DNA from: Capnocytophaga bilenii
GTDB taxonomy: Bacteria; Bacteroidota; Bacteroidia; Flavobacteriales; Flavobacteriaceae
Assembly (NCBI RefSeq): GCF_017565765.1
Contig: NZ_JAGDYP010000007.1
Span: 1-64,000 of the forward strand
Length of the DNA stretch: 64,000 bases
Direction: 5' to 3'
The position numbers were made by a program, and so were the translations under genes. The number at the start of each line of letters is the position of its first letter. The first letter of the stretch is position 1. Shown one piece after another: positions 1 through 8,758 of the stretch. The notes under the pieces were generated by a model. The model saw only the letters and a list, made by a program, of their open reading frames with translations, was not told where the DNA came from and searched no databases.

Positions 1-140
1 ATTTACCATTCTATTTTGAAAATCAGGGTATTCAAAGAACGGGCAGAGGCAGAATGAACAGACTTTTATTCTCCTCTGCTTTTCTTTGAAAATAACTTCT
101 TATTTTCAGGGTGCAAAGTAAAGACCCTCCTTGCTTAGGG

Positions 141-1421
141 TTATAATAAATGTGAATAATCTTCAGGAAGTTCAGCGTCAATATCTCTTAGATATTGCTG
201 TAAAGCAGAAAGTGTGGAATGTCCTGTAATAAGCATTAGCCTATCATAGGTTTCATATTGTGAGTATTTAGAACGTAACTCTCTGTATAACTTGGTAATA
301 AAGGTATGCCTAAAAGAATAAAGTCCATAATCTTCTCCTAAATTAAGTTGCTTCTTTAATTTTCCAAAGCGTTTAGTCCAATAATCGCGTTTATTTACCT
401 CGCTTGTCTGCCAATCATCAACACCATTGGGAGTAAATAAGAAGTAATTAGGATTTGCTCCTTTTAAATGTTGAATTTCTTTAAGAAGTATTTCTGGTAT
501 TATCTTAATCTTTACCAGTTTATTTTTAGCACGTACATTTAACTTAGCACCGTCAAAATCAATATCTTTAATTTGCAATCTGCATACCTCTATAGGTCGT
601 AAGAAGTTATAAGATACAAATTTAACAAACAAAAGTAACTCTTTATCCTTTTGTGTCATAAGAGTAAAAATATCGTCTTGTTGCTTCTGTGTGTAGGTTT
701 TATTGCGTTCTGGTTTAGCTTGCAGCTTCTTAATTTTTGCAACTACATTTTGTTGTACAATCTCATTTTCTTCTAATGTAGCAAATATGGCATTGATAAC
801 TGTAAGTGTATTATTTCGGTTACGAGGGCTTGTTCTCAGTAGTATTTCATTCAAGAAGTCATTAATATGTCTCTTTGTTAAACTGCTTATAGGAGATTTA
901 TCTAAGTTTTTATCTATCAAGTATTTTTGAAATTGTTTAATACGATAACTATAATCAATAAAACTATTTTCTGAAACACTATTTTTCTTTAGTTTCAGAG
1001 CAAAATCAAGTGCAGATACTGTAGTGTATTGCTCGTTAATTATAGAATTTTGAGTATTTTCAGCATTAGGAGTATAGCCATTTTTTAAGATACGTTCAAT
1101 GATATTTCGCAAGGTATGAATTTCTGTGTATCTACTATCAAAATCTTTATATACTTGGTTTATTTTGAAGAAAATAGAGGGTTGCTTTACCATTTTACCT
1201 TCTTTATTACGGAAGTAGTAATATACGTACCAACGCTTATATTTTTGCAGTATTTCCTCCTTTTGCTTTTCAGTAAAAGCACTTAATCGTTTCTGCTCTA
1301 TAATTTTGGGGTATATTTTTGGTACTGAATAGTTTTTCTTATCCATAACCCTGTCGGTTTTACGATTATTGATATACTCGGTTTTATACTCGCTTTCTAT
1401 AAGTTCGTTTAGTATAGACAT
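141..1421 (-). CDS. Tyrosine-type site-specific recombinase (integrase)
   Basis: 426 aa. It should cut and rejoin DNA through a 3'-phosphotyrosine during insertion and excision of a mobile element. The N-terminal ~200 residues are Lys-rich and fit an arm-binding plus SAM-like core-binding region. The C-terminal catalytic part shows Arg275 (FLRPIEV), Arg371 (YSFRHTF), His401 (GHST) and the nucleophile Tyr410 (QQYLRD). The His expected three residues before Arg371 is Tyr368, a variation seen in some Bacteroidota integrases. The gene lies just beyond the 3' end of an initiator tRNA on the same strand, the usual position for an integrase of an element inserted in a tRNA gene. The element would extend left, out of the window. 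Family call is firm; element type (phage, island or ICE) is unknown. Confidence 0.9.
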   Translation of the reverse strand: MSILNELIESEYKTEYINNRKTDRVMDKKNYSVPKIYPKIIEQKRLSAFTEKQKEEILQKYKRWYVYYYFRNKEGKMVKQPSIFFKINQVYKDFDSRYTEIHTLRNIIERILKNGYTPNAENTQNSIINEQYTTVSALDFALKLKKNSVSENSFIDYSYRIKQFQKYLIDKNLDKSPISSLTKRHINDFLNEILLRTSPRNRNNTLTVINAIFATLEENEIVQQNVVAKIKKLQAKPERNKTYTQKQQDDIFTLMTQKDKELLLFVKFVSYNFLRPIEVCRLQIKDIDFDGAKLNVRAKNKLVKIKIIPEILLKEIQHLKGANPNYFLFTPNGVDDWQTSEVNKRDYWTKRFGKLKKQLNLGEDYGLYSFRHTFITKLYRELRSKYSQYETYDRLMLITGHSTLSALQQYLRDIDAELPEDYSHLL

Positions 1422-1423
1422 AA

Positions 1424-1449
1424 AAAAATACGCTCTAAGGCGTATTTTT
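1424..1449 (-). terminator. Rho-independent terminator of tRNA-fMet
   Basis: Perfect 10-bp stem (1424-1433 with 1440-1449) with a 6-base loop, followed on the minus strand by a T run. It ends 2 bases before the integrase start codon. Confidence 0.75.
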
Positions 1450-1467
1450 ATTAGGTTTTTACCTTTG

Positions 1468-1540
<73 letters not shown>

Positions 1541-1552
1541 ATTTTCTGAGTG

Positions 1553-1582
1553 CAAAAGTACAAACTTTTTTTTATATGACAA
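1553..1582 (-). promoter_or_regulatory. Bacteroidota-type promoter of tRNA-fMet
   Basis: On the minus strand a TTG (1580-1582) is followed by 19 bases and TACTTTTG (1553-1560). This fits the -33/-7 consensus of the Bacteroidota primary sigma factor. The -7 box ends 12 bases before the mature tRNA 5' end. Confidence 0.75.
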
Positions 1583-1613
1583 GCTTTTTTGTAACTTTTT
1601 TTGATATTTTTTA

Positions 1614-2720
1614 TCATTCTATATATAAACGCTTGATTCTGTGCGCCATAGAGGTCATCAATTCATATGATATTGTCCCTGCTGATTCTGCTAAAGTCTC
1701 TGCTGTATGCTCCTTGTCAAATACTATTACCTCATCTCCTTCCTCACAATTTATGTGGGTGACATCTACCAAAATCATATCCATACATACATTTCCCAGT
1801 ATAGGGGCTTTTTTTCCGTGTATAAATACAAAACCTTTTCCTTTGCCGTAAATTCGGTTAATTCCATCGGCGTGGCCTACAGGTATAGTTGCTGTTTTAG
1901 TAATATGACTGGCTATATAACCACGGTTATACCCTAAACTATCACCTACTTGTAGCGTATGAATTTGCGAAATAACACTCTTCAAAGCCATAATAGGGGT
2001 TAAATTAGGTTGCAATGCTGCATCATTTGCAAAACCATACATTCCTATACCACTGCGCACCATATCAAACTGTGCCTCAGGATAATTGAGTATCCCTGAA
2101 GTATTGCATTGGTGGTAAATCACTTTATGTGCAAAAGTTTGGTTTATCTTTTCTTGAAAAGCGATAAAACACTGTATCTGGTTTTTGGTAAACTCTCGTT
2201 CATTCATATCTTCTGAGGCTGCCAAATGCGAATAAGCTGTTTTTACCTTTACAGTAGTGTTATTTTTTAACAAACTAAGTACTTCATCTATTTGATTGAA
2301 ATCAAAGCCTAAGCGGTTAAGCCCTGTATTGCATTTAAGATGCACAGGATAGTGAGTTAATTGGTGCTTTTGAGCATATTCTAAAAACAAATGTGTTGTC
2401 CTAAGTGAATAAAGGGTAGGTTCTAATTGGTATTTTATAATATCATCAAAATTAACACTTTGTGGGTGTAGTACTATGATAGGCAAGCTGATACCACATT
2501 TGCGTAGTGCAATACCTTCGGAAGTATAGGCTACTGCAAAATAGTTTGCCAACTTTTTTTTCTCTATATACGCAGCTATTTGGGTAGCTTCATTGCCGTA
2601 TGATGAGGCTTTTACTACTGCCAAAAACCAAGTAGTGGGTTTTAGCTTACTTTTCAAATACTGTACGTTTCTCTCTAAAGCGTTAAGGTCAATTTCTAAT
2701 ACAGTTTCTTCAGTTTTCAT
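1614..2720 (-). CDS. alr: Alanine racemase
   Basis: 368 aa. PLP enzyme interconverting L- and D-alanine, the source of D-Ala for peptidoglycan, in the cytosol. The PLP lysine is Lys37 in AVVKASSYG. The barrel then carries the expected CNTGLNRLG and HQCNTSG segments, and the C-terminal domain has DSLGYNRGY and GNVCMDMILVDVT. Length is normal for a stand-alone Alr; many relatives in this phylum also carry a MurF-Alr fusion, which this is not. The start overlaps the stop of the upstream enoyl-CoA hydratase-like gene by 4 bases (ATGA), so the two are translationally coupled in one operon. Confidence 0.93.
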   Translation of the reverse strand: MKTEETVLEIDLNALERNVQYLKSKLKPTTWFLAVVKASSYGNEATQIAAYIEKKKLANYFAVAYTSEGIALRKCGISLPIIVLHPQSVNFDDIIKYQLEPTLYSLRTTHLFLEYAQKHQLTHYPVHLKCNTGLNRLGFDFNQIDEVLSLLKNNTTVKVKTAYSHLAASEDMNEREFTKNQIQCFIAFQEKINQTFAHKVIYHQCNTSGILNYPEAQFDMVRSGIGMYGFANDAALQPNLTPIMALKSVISQIHTLQVGDSLGYNRGYIASHITKTATIPVGHADGINRIYGKGKGFVFIHGKKAPILGNVCMDMILVDVTHINCEEGDEVIVFDKEHTAETLAESAGTISYELMTSMAHRIKRLYIE

Positions 2721-3487
2721 TTATTCTTTAATTTTTCTAACATTAATCGTGTTTGTTCAGATAGCACTAATTTACCGGAAATAGCTGCATTATCTAATAG
2801 TTCTTTTTCCCAATGGTCTGTATGTTGCCAAGTAATGCGCTTCATTTCTGATAGTGCCAAAGGATTTGATTTCAATAAAGTTGCTATAAAATCATCAATC
2901 TCTTTATCCATATCTTTTAGATTTTCAAATACACGGGCAAACAATCCTTTTTGCTGTGCCCAATAAGCATTTTTCCATTGATTGGGTGCCATAAATAGCT
3001 CGTTAAGAGCTGCCTGTCCTGCTTTTCGCAAAATTACAGGAGCTATTACAAAGGGACCTATCCCTAATGAAAGTTCTGATAGCTTAATACTCGCACTTTC
3101 GGTAGCAAATACGTAATCTAAGGCTGCCACTAAGCCTACACCTCCCCCTACAGCCTTACCTTGCACTCGCCCAATAATAAGTTTTTTACAACGGCGCATA
3201 GCTAAAAAAAGATGGGCAAACCCTTCAAAAAAAGAGGTACCTTCAGCTTCATTGGTAATAGCTAAAAGCTCATCGAAGGAGGCTCCTGCACAGAAGGCTC
3301 TTTCGCCTTCGCTCTGCAACAAAATGATGCTTACTGCTTCGTTTTGGGAAAGTGTATCTATTTCTTTAGCTAAACGTTTTAAGAGCTCTGAAGGAAAAGA
3401 GTTTGCATTAGGATGCCCAAAAGTAATAGTTGCTAATTGGTTATCTATTTTGGTGTATAGAGAGCCTAAATGATTGTTGATATTCAT
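2717..3487 (-). CDS. Enoyl-CoA hydratase/isomerase family protein
   Basis: 256 aa, crotonase fold. The two oxyanion-hole segments are visible as AFCAGASFDEL (about residues 64-74) and GKAVGGGVGLVAALDY (about 109-124). Members hydrate or isomerise acyl-CoA double bonds. The catalytic Glu positions cannot be assigned with confidence by eye and no fatty-acid or phenylacetate genes lie alongside, so the substrate is unknown. First gene of a two-gene operon with alr. Its promoter shares a long stretch with that of the SAM hydrolase-like gene near 20 kb. Confidence 0.8.
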   Translation of the reverse strand: MNINNHLGSLYTKIDNQLATITFGHPNANSFPSELLKRLAKEIDTLSQNEAVSIILLQSEGERAFCAGASFDELLAITNEAEGTSFFEGFAHLFLAMRRCKKLIIGRVQGKAVGGGVGLVAALDYVFATESASIKLSELSLGIGPFVIAPVILRKAGQAALNELFMAPNQWKNAYWAQQKGLFARVFENLKDMDKEIDDFIATLLKSNPLALSEMKRITWQHTDHWEKELLDNAAISGKLVLSEQTRLMLEKLKNK

Positions 3488-3504
3488 AAGCTTTATTTTG
3501 AGGG

Positions 3505-3534
3505 CAAAAGTAGTAAATAATGTTTAAATATCAA
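3505..3534 (-). promoter_or_regulatory. Promoter of the crotonase-alr operon
   Basis: TTG (3532-3534), 19-base spacer, TACTTTTG (3505-3512) on the minus strand, 17 bases before the ATG at 3487. The box and about 30 bases of flank are almost identical to the plus-strand promoter at 19990-20019. Confidence 0.75.
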
Positions 3535-3591
3535 TGATTAATAATTAATTTTGTTTGATAAAAAAGTTATGGTTAGACTCTTGCTATTGGT

Positions 3592-3710
3592 GTGAGCTGC
3601 ACGGGCTTCTAACCTTCGGTGCGAGCCGCACAGGCTTTTAACCTTCGGTACGAGCCACACGGGCTTTTATCCTTCGCTCAACCTTCGCTCAACCTTCGCT
3701 GAAGGTTCGG
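3592..3710. repeat. REP-like palindromic repeat cluster (GTGCGAGCCGCAC family)
   Basis: The gene-free interval 3488-3829 holds three degenerate tandem units of about 30 bases. Each is a GTGCGAGCCGCAC-like palindrome followed by (A/C)GGGCTTTTAACCTTCG or similar. Then come two CTCAACCTTCG copies and an inverted GAAGGTT. The same units recur at 15280-15386, 43627-43657 and 46940-46990. No coding potential is seen. Confidence 0.75.
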
Positions 3711-3734
3711 TAGTTATAAGGCTGATGTGACTGG

Positions 3735-3787
3735 TAAAAAAAACTTTGGCAAAGGCTGTGGAATGATTCCCATAACCCTTGCCAAAG
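3735..3787 (-). terminator. Terminator of the pyruvate oxidase gene
   Basis: A 12-bp arm (3744-3755) pairs with 3776-3787 with one mismatch, with a second inner palindrome GGAATGATTCC. On the minus strand the stem is followed by a run of T (3735-3743). It lies 43 bases after the stop. Confidence 0.8.
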
Positions 3788-3829
3788 TGCATACGCTGTA
3801 CAAGTGTGTACTGCTATTTTGGTGTTTTA

Positions 3830-5575
3830 CTAAAATACATCTTTGATGTGTTTCATACTATTAGTGATGCTGTCTTTAGCTTCTGAAAAATCACCTTGAC
3901 CTATCTTTTTGATGATATTGGTAGCAAAGCCTTTCATTTGCTCAAAGGTAATGTGTGGTGGCATTGCTAAGGTGTCGCGATTGGTGTAGATGTTCACCAA
4001 AGTAGGTCCATCGTGCTCAAAAGCGGCTTTTACAGTAGCTTCAAGGTCTTCGGTTTTGCGTACTTCATAGCCTTTGATGTTCATCAGGTCGGCGAGCTTA
4101 TCAAAAGGTGGGTTTACCATATTGGTTTGCCAATCGAGGTAGCCTGATACTTCCATTTCGAGTTTCACCATTGCAAGCGAACGGTTGTTGAAGACAAATA
4201 TTTTTACGGGGTATTGGTACTGCATTAGGGTTGCTAAATCGCCTAAAAGCATAGAGAGACCGCCGTCTCCGCACATTGCTACTACTTGTCTGCCTTTAGC
4301 TGAGGCTGCTGCACCTATAGCCATTGGGAGGGCGTTTGCCATAGAACCGTGATTGAATGAGCCGGTGAGGTAGCGTTTGCCTGTTCCTTTTATAAAGCGT
4401 GCTGCCCATACTACATTCATACCTGTATCAACGGTGAAGATAGCGTCTTGAGCGGCATATTTATCTAATAATTTAGCGGCATATTCGGGATCTATTTGGT
4501 TTTCTTCGGTCTTCTTTTTGGTGTAGTCTTCCAATGATTTTTCGAGTTCTAAATACTCTTTGTGAATGTCTTTTAGGAAGCTATCATCGGTGCGTGTGCT
4601 TAGCTTAGGCAACAAAGCTGTAATAGAGTCTTTTATATCGCCTGCGAAGCCGTAATCTACTTTGGCACGGCGACCGATAATCTCGGGGCGTTCGTCTATT
4701 TGGATAATAGTACTTTTCTTAGGCAGGAACTCAGCATAAGGGAAGTCGGTGCCCAACATAATAAGGACATCGGCTTTGGCACAAGCGTCATAACCAGAGC
4801 GGTGCCCAAGCAAGCCGTTCATACCTGCAATATAAGGGCTATCGGCGCGGTCGAAGAATATTTTGCCACGGAAAGAGGCTACGATAGGAGCTTTAAGGGT
4901 TTCGGCAAGCTGTTCTACTTCTTTCACTGCGTGCTGACAACCGTGTCCGCAGTAAAGGGCAATTTTCTTATTTTTGCTATCGTTAAGCACCACCGCAAGT
5001 TTGTCGAGCTCTTCGTCTGAAGGGCGTACTACGGGTTTAGCCAAGAAGGTTTGGGTAGCAGTAGGCACTTCTTCAAGTTCGGCACCTGCCACATCACCTG
5101 GGAGTCCTAATACTGCTACGCCTTTTTCGTTGATAGCGGTTTGAATAGTGCGTTGCATCATTGTAGTGAACTGCTTAGGGGTATTGGCTACGTACACGTA
5201 TTTGCTGCAGTCTTGGAATAGCAAGAAAGGGTTGGTTTCTTGAAACCAGTGGGTGCCGAACTTGTGAGTAGCACAGGTGCTGGCTATGGCAATCACAGGG
5301 TTGCCAGAGCGGTTGGCATCGTAAAGCCCATTGATAAGGTGTACGTGTCCAGGTCCTGAACTACCCATACAGCAACCGATACCGTTGAGTTCGGCATCCA
5401 TAGAGGCAGCATAAGCCGCTGATTCTTCGTGTCGTACGTGTATCCATTCTAAACGTCCATCGCGGCGAATGGCATCATTTACGGGGTTTAGGCTATCGCC
5501 TGTAATGGCGTATACGCGTTTTACGCCTGCTTGTACTAACATTTCAACCAATTGGTCGGATACATTTTTGCTCAT
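3830..5575 (-). CDS. poxB: Thiamine-diphosphate-dependent pyruvate oxidase / pyruvate dehydrogenase (quinone)
   Basis: 581 aa, close in length to PoxB. It oxidatively decarboxylates pyruvate to acetate and CO2 and would pass electrons to the quinone pool. The N-terminal TPP domain has the catalytic Glu50 (HVRHEE). The middle FAD-binding domain is at about 190-350. The C-terminal TPP domain has GDGG at 436-439 and NN at about 463, the Mg-TPP motif. The last 25 residues form a charged amphipathic tail where PoxB carries its membrane-binding helix. Related TPP enzymes such as acetolactate synthase and phosphate-acetylating pyruvate oxidase are less likely from the RHEE...QETHP-like pattern. Single gene with its own terminator. 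Confidence 0.85.
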   Translation of the reverse strand: MSKNVSDQLVEMLVQAGVKRVYAITGDSLNPVNDAIRRDGRLEWIHVRHEESAAYAASMDAELNGIGCCMGSSGPGHVHLINGLYDANRSGNPVIAIASTCATHKFGTHWFQETNPFLLFQDCSKYVYVANTPKQFTTMMQRTIQTAINEKGVAVLGLPGDVAGAELEEVPTATQTFLAKPVVRPSDEELDKLAVVLNDSKNKKIALYCGHGCQHAVKEVEQLAETLKAPIVASFRGKIFFDRADSPYIAGMNGLLGHRSGYDACAKADVLIMLGTDFPYAEFLPKKSTIIQIDERPEIIGRRAKVDYGFAGDIKDSITALLPKLSTRTDDSFLKDIHKEYLELEKSLEDYTKKKTEENQIDPEYAAKLLDKYAAQDAIFTVDTGMNVVWAARFIKGTGKRYLTGSFNHGSMANALPMAIGAAASAKGRQVVAMCGDGGLSMLLGDLATLMQYQYPVKIFVFNNRSLAMVKLEMEVSGYLDWQTNMVNPPFDKLADLMNIKGYEVRKTEDLEATVKAAFEHDGPTLVNIYTNRDTLAMPPHITFEQMKGFATNIIKKIGQGDFSEAKDSITNSMKHIKDVF

Positions 5576-5619
5576 ATTTTTTTTGTTTTACTAAACTTTT
5601 ATTTTAAATATTTCAGACG

Positions 5620-5627
5620 CAAAAGTA
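5620..5627 (-). promoter_or_regulatory. -7 box of the pyruvate oxidase gene
   Basis: TACTTTTG on the minus strand, 45 bases before the ATG at 5575. No TTG is present at the expected spacing. Confidence 0.45.
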
Positions 5628-5725
5628 CGATTTTTTTCATTTTTTAAATGCTAATGTTTTGTTAATTTTTTCGGAGTAGTAAGAAAAACAAATAGTTATG
5701 TATTACTTATTGAATATTATTTTCG

Positions 5726-5733
5726 TATATTTG
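5726..5733 (+). promoter_or_regulatory. -7 box of the membrane-protein gene
   Basis: TATATTTG on the plus strand, 25 bases before the ATG at 5759. The upstream TTG is not at the canonical distance. Confidence 0.5.
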
Positions 5734-5758
5734 CAGCATAATAAAAAATACAAAAATT

Positions 5759-6961
5759 ATGGCTAAGAAACTACCCGTAAAAAACGGGATAAAAATAGCA
5801 GTATCTATCATTGTGGTACTATTAGTGCCTTCTTTTATCTATCTTATTACCGATGATAGTGATTTTGGTGGAATTATTCTTTTTGCTATGGCTCTGTTTG
5901 CCAGCTTTTTGGTGGTAGTTATTTTTTCTATCTACTATAGTTTTTTCTACCGTTGGGCAAGGATATTATTAGGATGTCTGTTGGGGGTAGTTTTCTTAAT
6001 TATTTTATATAACGTTTTTTCTCAATACAAATACCGCATTGAGGAATGGTATGCCAATTATACCTTGCCTGAGGAGTACAAAAGTTATGAAGATATGGAT
6101 TTGGTTGCTGCAAAATCATCTTACCATAAAAAGGGTATGACTTTAAAACTTGTTACTCGTTATTTAAACCTTAACGATGCACTTTTTTACAACAAAGCAA
6201 ACCAACTTATTTATTACAGAAGCTCGAGCTCTACTTTTATGCGTTATGACCAAGACGGAAGATTTATTGATAGCCTTGATGTAAGTATAACGCACTCACA
6301 ATCGTATGAACCTCCTGTATTTTTAGGGGATTATTGGGTGGATGTTTATCAAGATTGCTATTTTTCGTGGGCGGTAGATGGTGATGAATATGCTCAGCCT
6401 ATAATTCCTGTATATGATTCTGAAGATTGGAATGATGATACTCGCAAAATGTATTTCAAAGAAGTACAAAAAACAGCTGATTATTTTATGCTAACCCCCA
6501 TAAATAGCAATGAGGCTGATGCTGGTCATAAGCTAAATCGCAGCGATTGCAGTGCTAAAGTAGTTTTCTTTAGGGAAAAAGAATGGTACTATTTTTATAT
6601 GAATACACCCTCTAACTATGGTTATGAAGATTTTATAGCTGAAAAAGGCAAAAGATCTGAGGAAGAACTATTCCTCCAATTTAAAGAGCGGGCTACCAAC
6701 GAAAGAAGTACACTGAAGCGACGCCTTATCCGCCCTCGTTATCTAAGTTATGACGATTATATATATCTGGATATAGCTACTTTTCAGCTAAAAAGTTCGT
6801 GGTGGTATAACGATGAGGAGCAGATGAAGGTAGAACCTACTACATTTTATTGGAACAAGGACGAGTCGGTAGAGAATTTTAGCAATTTTTATGTTTACCA
6901 GAATAACAACGTAAATTACAGCTTATTGAAGATTGAAGACGGAGTGTATATTCTCAAGTAG
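5759..6961 (+). CDS. Membrane-anchored protein of unknown function
   Basis: 400 aa, not recognised. Three hydrophobic segments fill the first 90 residues (about 11-30, 36-61 and 67-87). A hydrophilic domain of about 310 residues follows, rich in Tyr, Asp and Trp, presumably on one face of the inner membrane. No catalytic motif was found. It stands alone on the plus strand between two minus-strand genes, and its stop is 2 bases from the convergent O-methyltransferase stop. Confidence 0.6.
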   Translation: MAKKLPVKNGIKIAVSIIVVLLVPSFIYLITDDSDFGGIILFAMALFASFLVVVIFSIYYSFFYRWARILLGCLLGVVFLIILYNVFSQYKYRIEEWYANYTLPEEYKSYEDMDLVAAKSSYHKKGMTLKLVTRYLNLNDALFYNKANQLIYYRSSSSTFMRYDQDGRFIDSLDVSITHSQSYEPPVFLGDYWVDVYQDCYFSWAVDGDEYAQPIIPVYDSEDWNDDTRKMYFKEVQKTADYFMLTPINSNEADAGHKLNRSDCSAKVVFFREKEWYYFYMNTPSNYGYEDFIAEKGKRSEEELFLQFKERATNERSTLKRRLIRPRYLSYDDYIYLDIATFQLKSSWWYNDEEQMKVEPTTFYWNKDESVENFSNFYVYQNNNVNYSLLKIEDGVYILK

Positions 6962-6963
6962 TT

Positions 6964-7605
6964 CTAAATCACTCTGGAAACAGTAATTCCATCGCGTATG
7001 GGGAGTAAAACGGTCTCTACACGGGGGTCGTTTTTTAGTTTTTGGTTATATGCCATTAGTGCAAGGGTATGCTTGTCGTTAGGCTTTACTTCTTCTACTA
7101 CCTTGCCGCTCCAGAGAACATTATCAGAAAGAATAATACCACCTTTATTCATTCGGGAGATAACTAAATCAAAATAAAGGGCGTAATTTTGTTTATCTGC
7201 ATCTATAAATACAAGGTCAAAAAAGGTATTAAGGGTAGGAATAATATCGGCAGCCTTGCCAAGATGTTGTACAATTTGGTGTCCATAACCGCTACGGTCA
7301 AAAAACTCACGTTGCAGGTCAGTAAGTTCTTCTTTTATGTCAATAGTATGCAACTTGCCTTCAGGAGATAGTCCTTCTGCAAGGCATAGGGTAGCATAAC
7401 CTGTATAAGTACCAATTTCTAAGATAGTTGTAGGGCGTAGCATCTTGGAAAGAAGACTCAGAAATCGCCCTTGCAAATGCCCACTAAGCATACGTGGTTG
7501 CAATACGTTTAAGTGAGTGCGGCGTGTGAGCTCTTGTAATAGTGCAGGCTCATCAGTGGTATGGGTAGTGGCGTAGTTTTCTAAATCTTCTGATAAAAAG
7601 TGCAT
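6964..7605 (-). CDS. SAM-dependent O-methyltransferase (caffeoyl-CoA OMT family)
   Basis: 213 aa. Class I Rossmann methyltransferase that transfers methyl from SAM to a hydroxyl. The SAM loop is EIGTYTGYATLCLAEGL at about residues 62-78, followed by the acidic TIDIKEE strand end, FDLVFIDADKQNY with metal/substrate acidic residues, and LSDNVLWSGKV. Length fits the bacterial catechol/caffeoyl OMT-like group. The physiological acceptor is unknown. Its promoter is not obvious; the tRNA-Leu terminator lies just upstream. Confidence 0.85.
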   Translation of the reverse strand: MHFLSEDLENYATTHTTDEPALLQELTRRTHLNVLQPRMLSGHLQGRFLSLLSKMLRPTTILEIGTYTGYATLCLAEGLSPEGKLHTIDIKEELTDLQREFFDRSGYGHQIVQHLGKAADIIPTLNTFFDLVFIDADKQNYALYFDLVISRMNKGGIILSDNVLWSGKVVEEVKPNDKHTLALMAYNQKLKNDPRVETVLLPIRDGITVSRVI

Positions 7606-7629
7606 TATAAATTATTTTATATATAATAA

Positions 7630-7657
7630 AAAAGCTGCCCTAAAAAGGACAGCTTTT
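7630..7657 (-). terminator. Terminator of tRNA-Leu
   Basis: A 12-bp stem (7630-7641 with 7646-7657) containing AGCTGTCC/GGGCAGCT and a 4-base loop, with a T run on the minus strand, directly after the tRNA 3' end. Confidence 0.8.
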
Positions 7658-7661
7658 ATAG

Positions 7662-7741
7662 TACCTGAGGAGGGAATCGAACCCTCACTCCGAAGAACAC
7701 GAGTTTGAGTCGTGCGCGTCTACCAATTCCGCCACTCAGGC
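7662..7741 (-). tRNA. tRNA-Leu (CAA)
   Basis: An 80-base cloverleaf with a CACGA/TCGTG anticodon stem, loop CTCAAAC (anticodon CAA), a short class II-like variable arm and a TTCGATT T loop. Acceptor arms GCCTGAG/CTCAGGT pair with a terminal G-T. CCA is not encoded. Confidence 0.92.
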
Positions 7742-7764
7742 AAGTTGCTTTTTCAATTCGGGTG

Positions 7765-7794
7765 CAAAGGTACACAAGTTTTTTTAATATGCAA
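7765..7794 (-). promoter_or_regulatory. Promoter of tRNA-Leu
   Basis: Minus-strand TTG (7792-7794), 19-base spacer, TACCTTTG (7765-7772), ending 23 bases before the tRNA 5' end. Confidence 0.7.
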
Positions 7795-7833
7795 AAAAAA
7801 CAACAACTTTTTTTCAATCTTTTTTATAACTAC

Positions 7834-8751
7834 TTATACTTCAATACTAACCGATTGCGTCTTTGTATTACTTATATCTTCAAAAAAGAAGTCTATACGA
7901 CCTAAATTGATGCCATAGCAGCCCACTTGGTTCACTAAAGTAGTCTTACCGCTCTTGTTGGTTACTAAGGTTGGTTTATCTAAAAAGGTATGTGTATGCC
8001 CTCCAATGATAAGGTCGGTATGAGAAGTTTGGGCAGCTACTTTCAGGTCTGATACTTTAAGAGGGTTATCGAGGTAGTCATAGCCAAGGTGCGACAAGCA
8101 AATTATTAAATCACATTGTTCTTCGTTGTGAAGCTTGTGTTCCATATCTTGGGCTATTTCTATAGGGTTGAGGTATACCGTTTCTCCGTATTGTCGTTTA
8201 TTTACCAAACCTTCCAGCTCCACCCCTAAGCCATACACTCCTATTTTTATCCCTGCTACATTGTATATTTTATAGGGTTTTACGTGTCCTGCAAGGGCTG
8301 TATTGCTCACATCGTAGTTGGCGTTGATAAACTCAAAGGTGGCGTGAGGAAGCTGGGCTACCAACCCTTCTACCCCATTATCAAAATCGTGATTACCAAA
8401 GGTAGCTGCATCATATTTGAGCATCGACATTATTTTAAACTCTAATTCACCCCCGTAGAAGTTAAAGTAAGGAGTACCTTGAAAAATATCGCCTGCATCA
8501 AAGAGCAGTGTATTTGGATTCTCGGTACGTATTTGGTTGATAAGCGCAGCACGGCGTGCAGCTCCTCCTTTATTAGGGCGCAAAGGGTCGTTAGCTGGCA
8601 GTGGGTCTATATGGCTATGGGTGTCATTGGTATGCAGTATAGTAATCTGTTTTAGGGTTGAGTTAGCTTTCATTGAGAGCGTACTCCAAGCGCCTGCTCC
8701 TAATAACAACGAGGTAGCTCCTATATTTTTTATAAAAGTTCTTCTTTTCAT
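7834..8751 (-). CDS. Metallophosphatase, 5'-nucleotidase catalytic domain only
   Basis: 305 aa from the ATG at 8751. An in-frame ATG at 8775 would overlap the upstream gene by 17 bases and precede the signal peptide, so the later start is preferred. The N-terminus KRRTFIKNIG plus a hydrophobic stretch resembles a Tat signal. The calcineurin-like metal motifs follow: HTNDTHSH, DAGDIFQG, GNHDFDNG, and later GGHTHTFLD. It should hydrolyse nucleotides outside the cytoplasm. The C-terminal substrate-binding domain of UshA-type enzymes is missing here and is encoded by the gene immediately upstream, so the two products probably act together. Confidence 0.85.
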   Translation of the reverse strand: MKRRTFIKNIGATSLLLGAGAWSTLSMKANSTLKQITILHTNDTHSHIDPLPANDPLRPNKGGAARRAALINQIRTENPNTLLFDAGDIFQGTPYFNFYGGELEFKIMSMLKYDAATFGNHDFDNGVEGLVAQLPHATFEFINANYDVSNTALAGHVKPYKIYNVAGIKIGVYGLGVELEGLVNKRQYGETVYLNPIEIAQDMEHKLHNEEQCDLIICLSHLGYDYLDNPLKVSDLKVAAQTSHTDLIIGGHTHTFLDKPTLVTNKSGKTTLVNQVGCYGINLGRIDFFFEDISNTKTQSVSIEV

Positions 8752-8758
8752 CGTAAAA

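Noticed and set aside
88-108. Hairpin TGAAAAT/ATTTTCA after the integrase as a terminator
   Set aside because: Only 7 bp, A/T-rich, with no T run on the minus strand.
3592-3710. Small coding gene in the 3.5-3.8 kb gap
   Set aside because: The sequence is tandem palindromic repeats with no start codon plus conserved frame.
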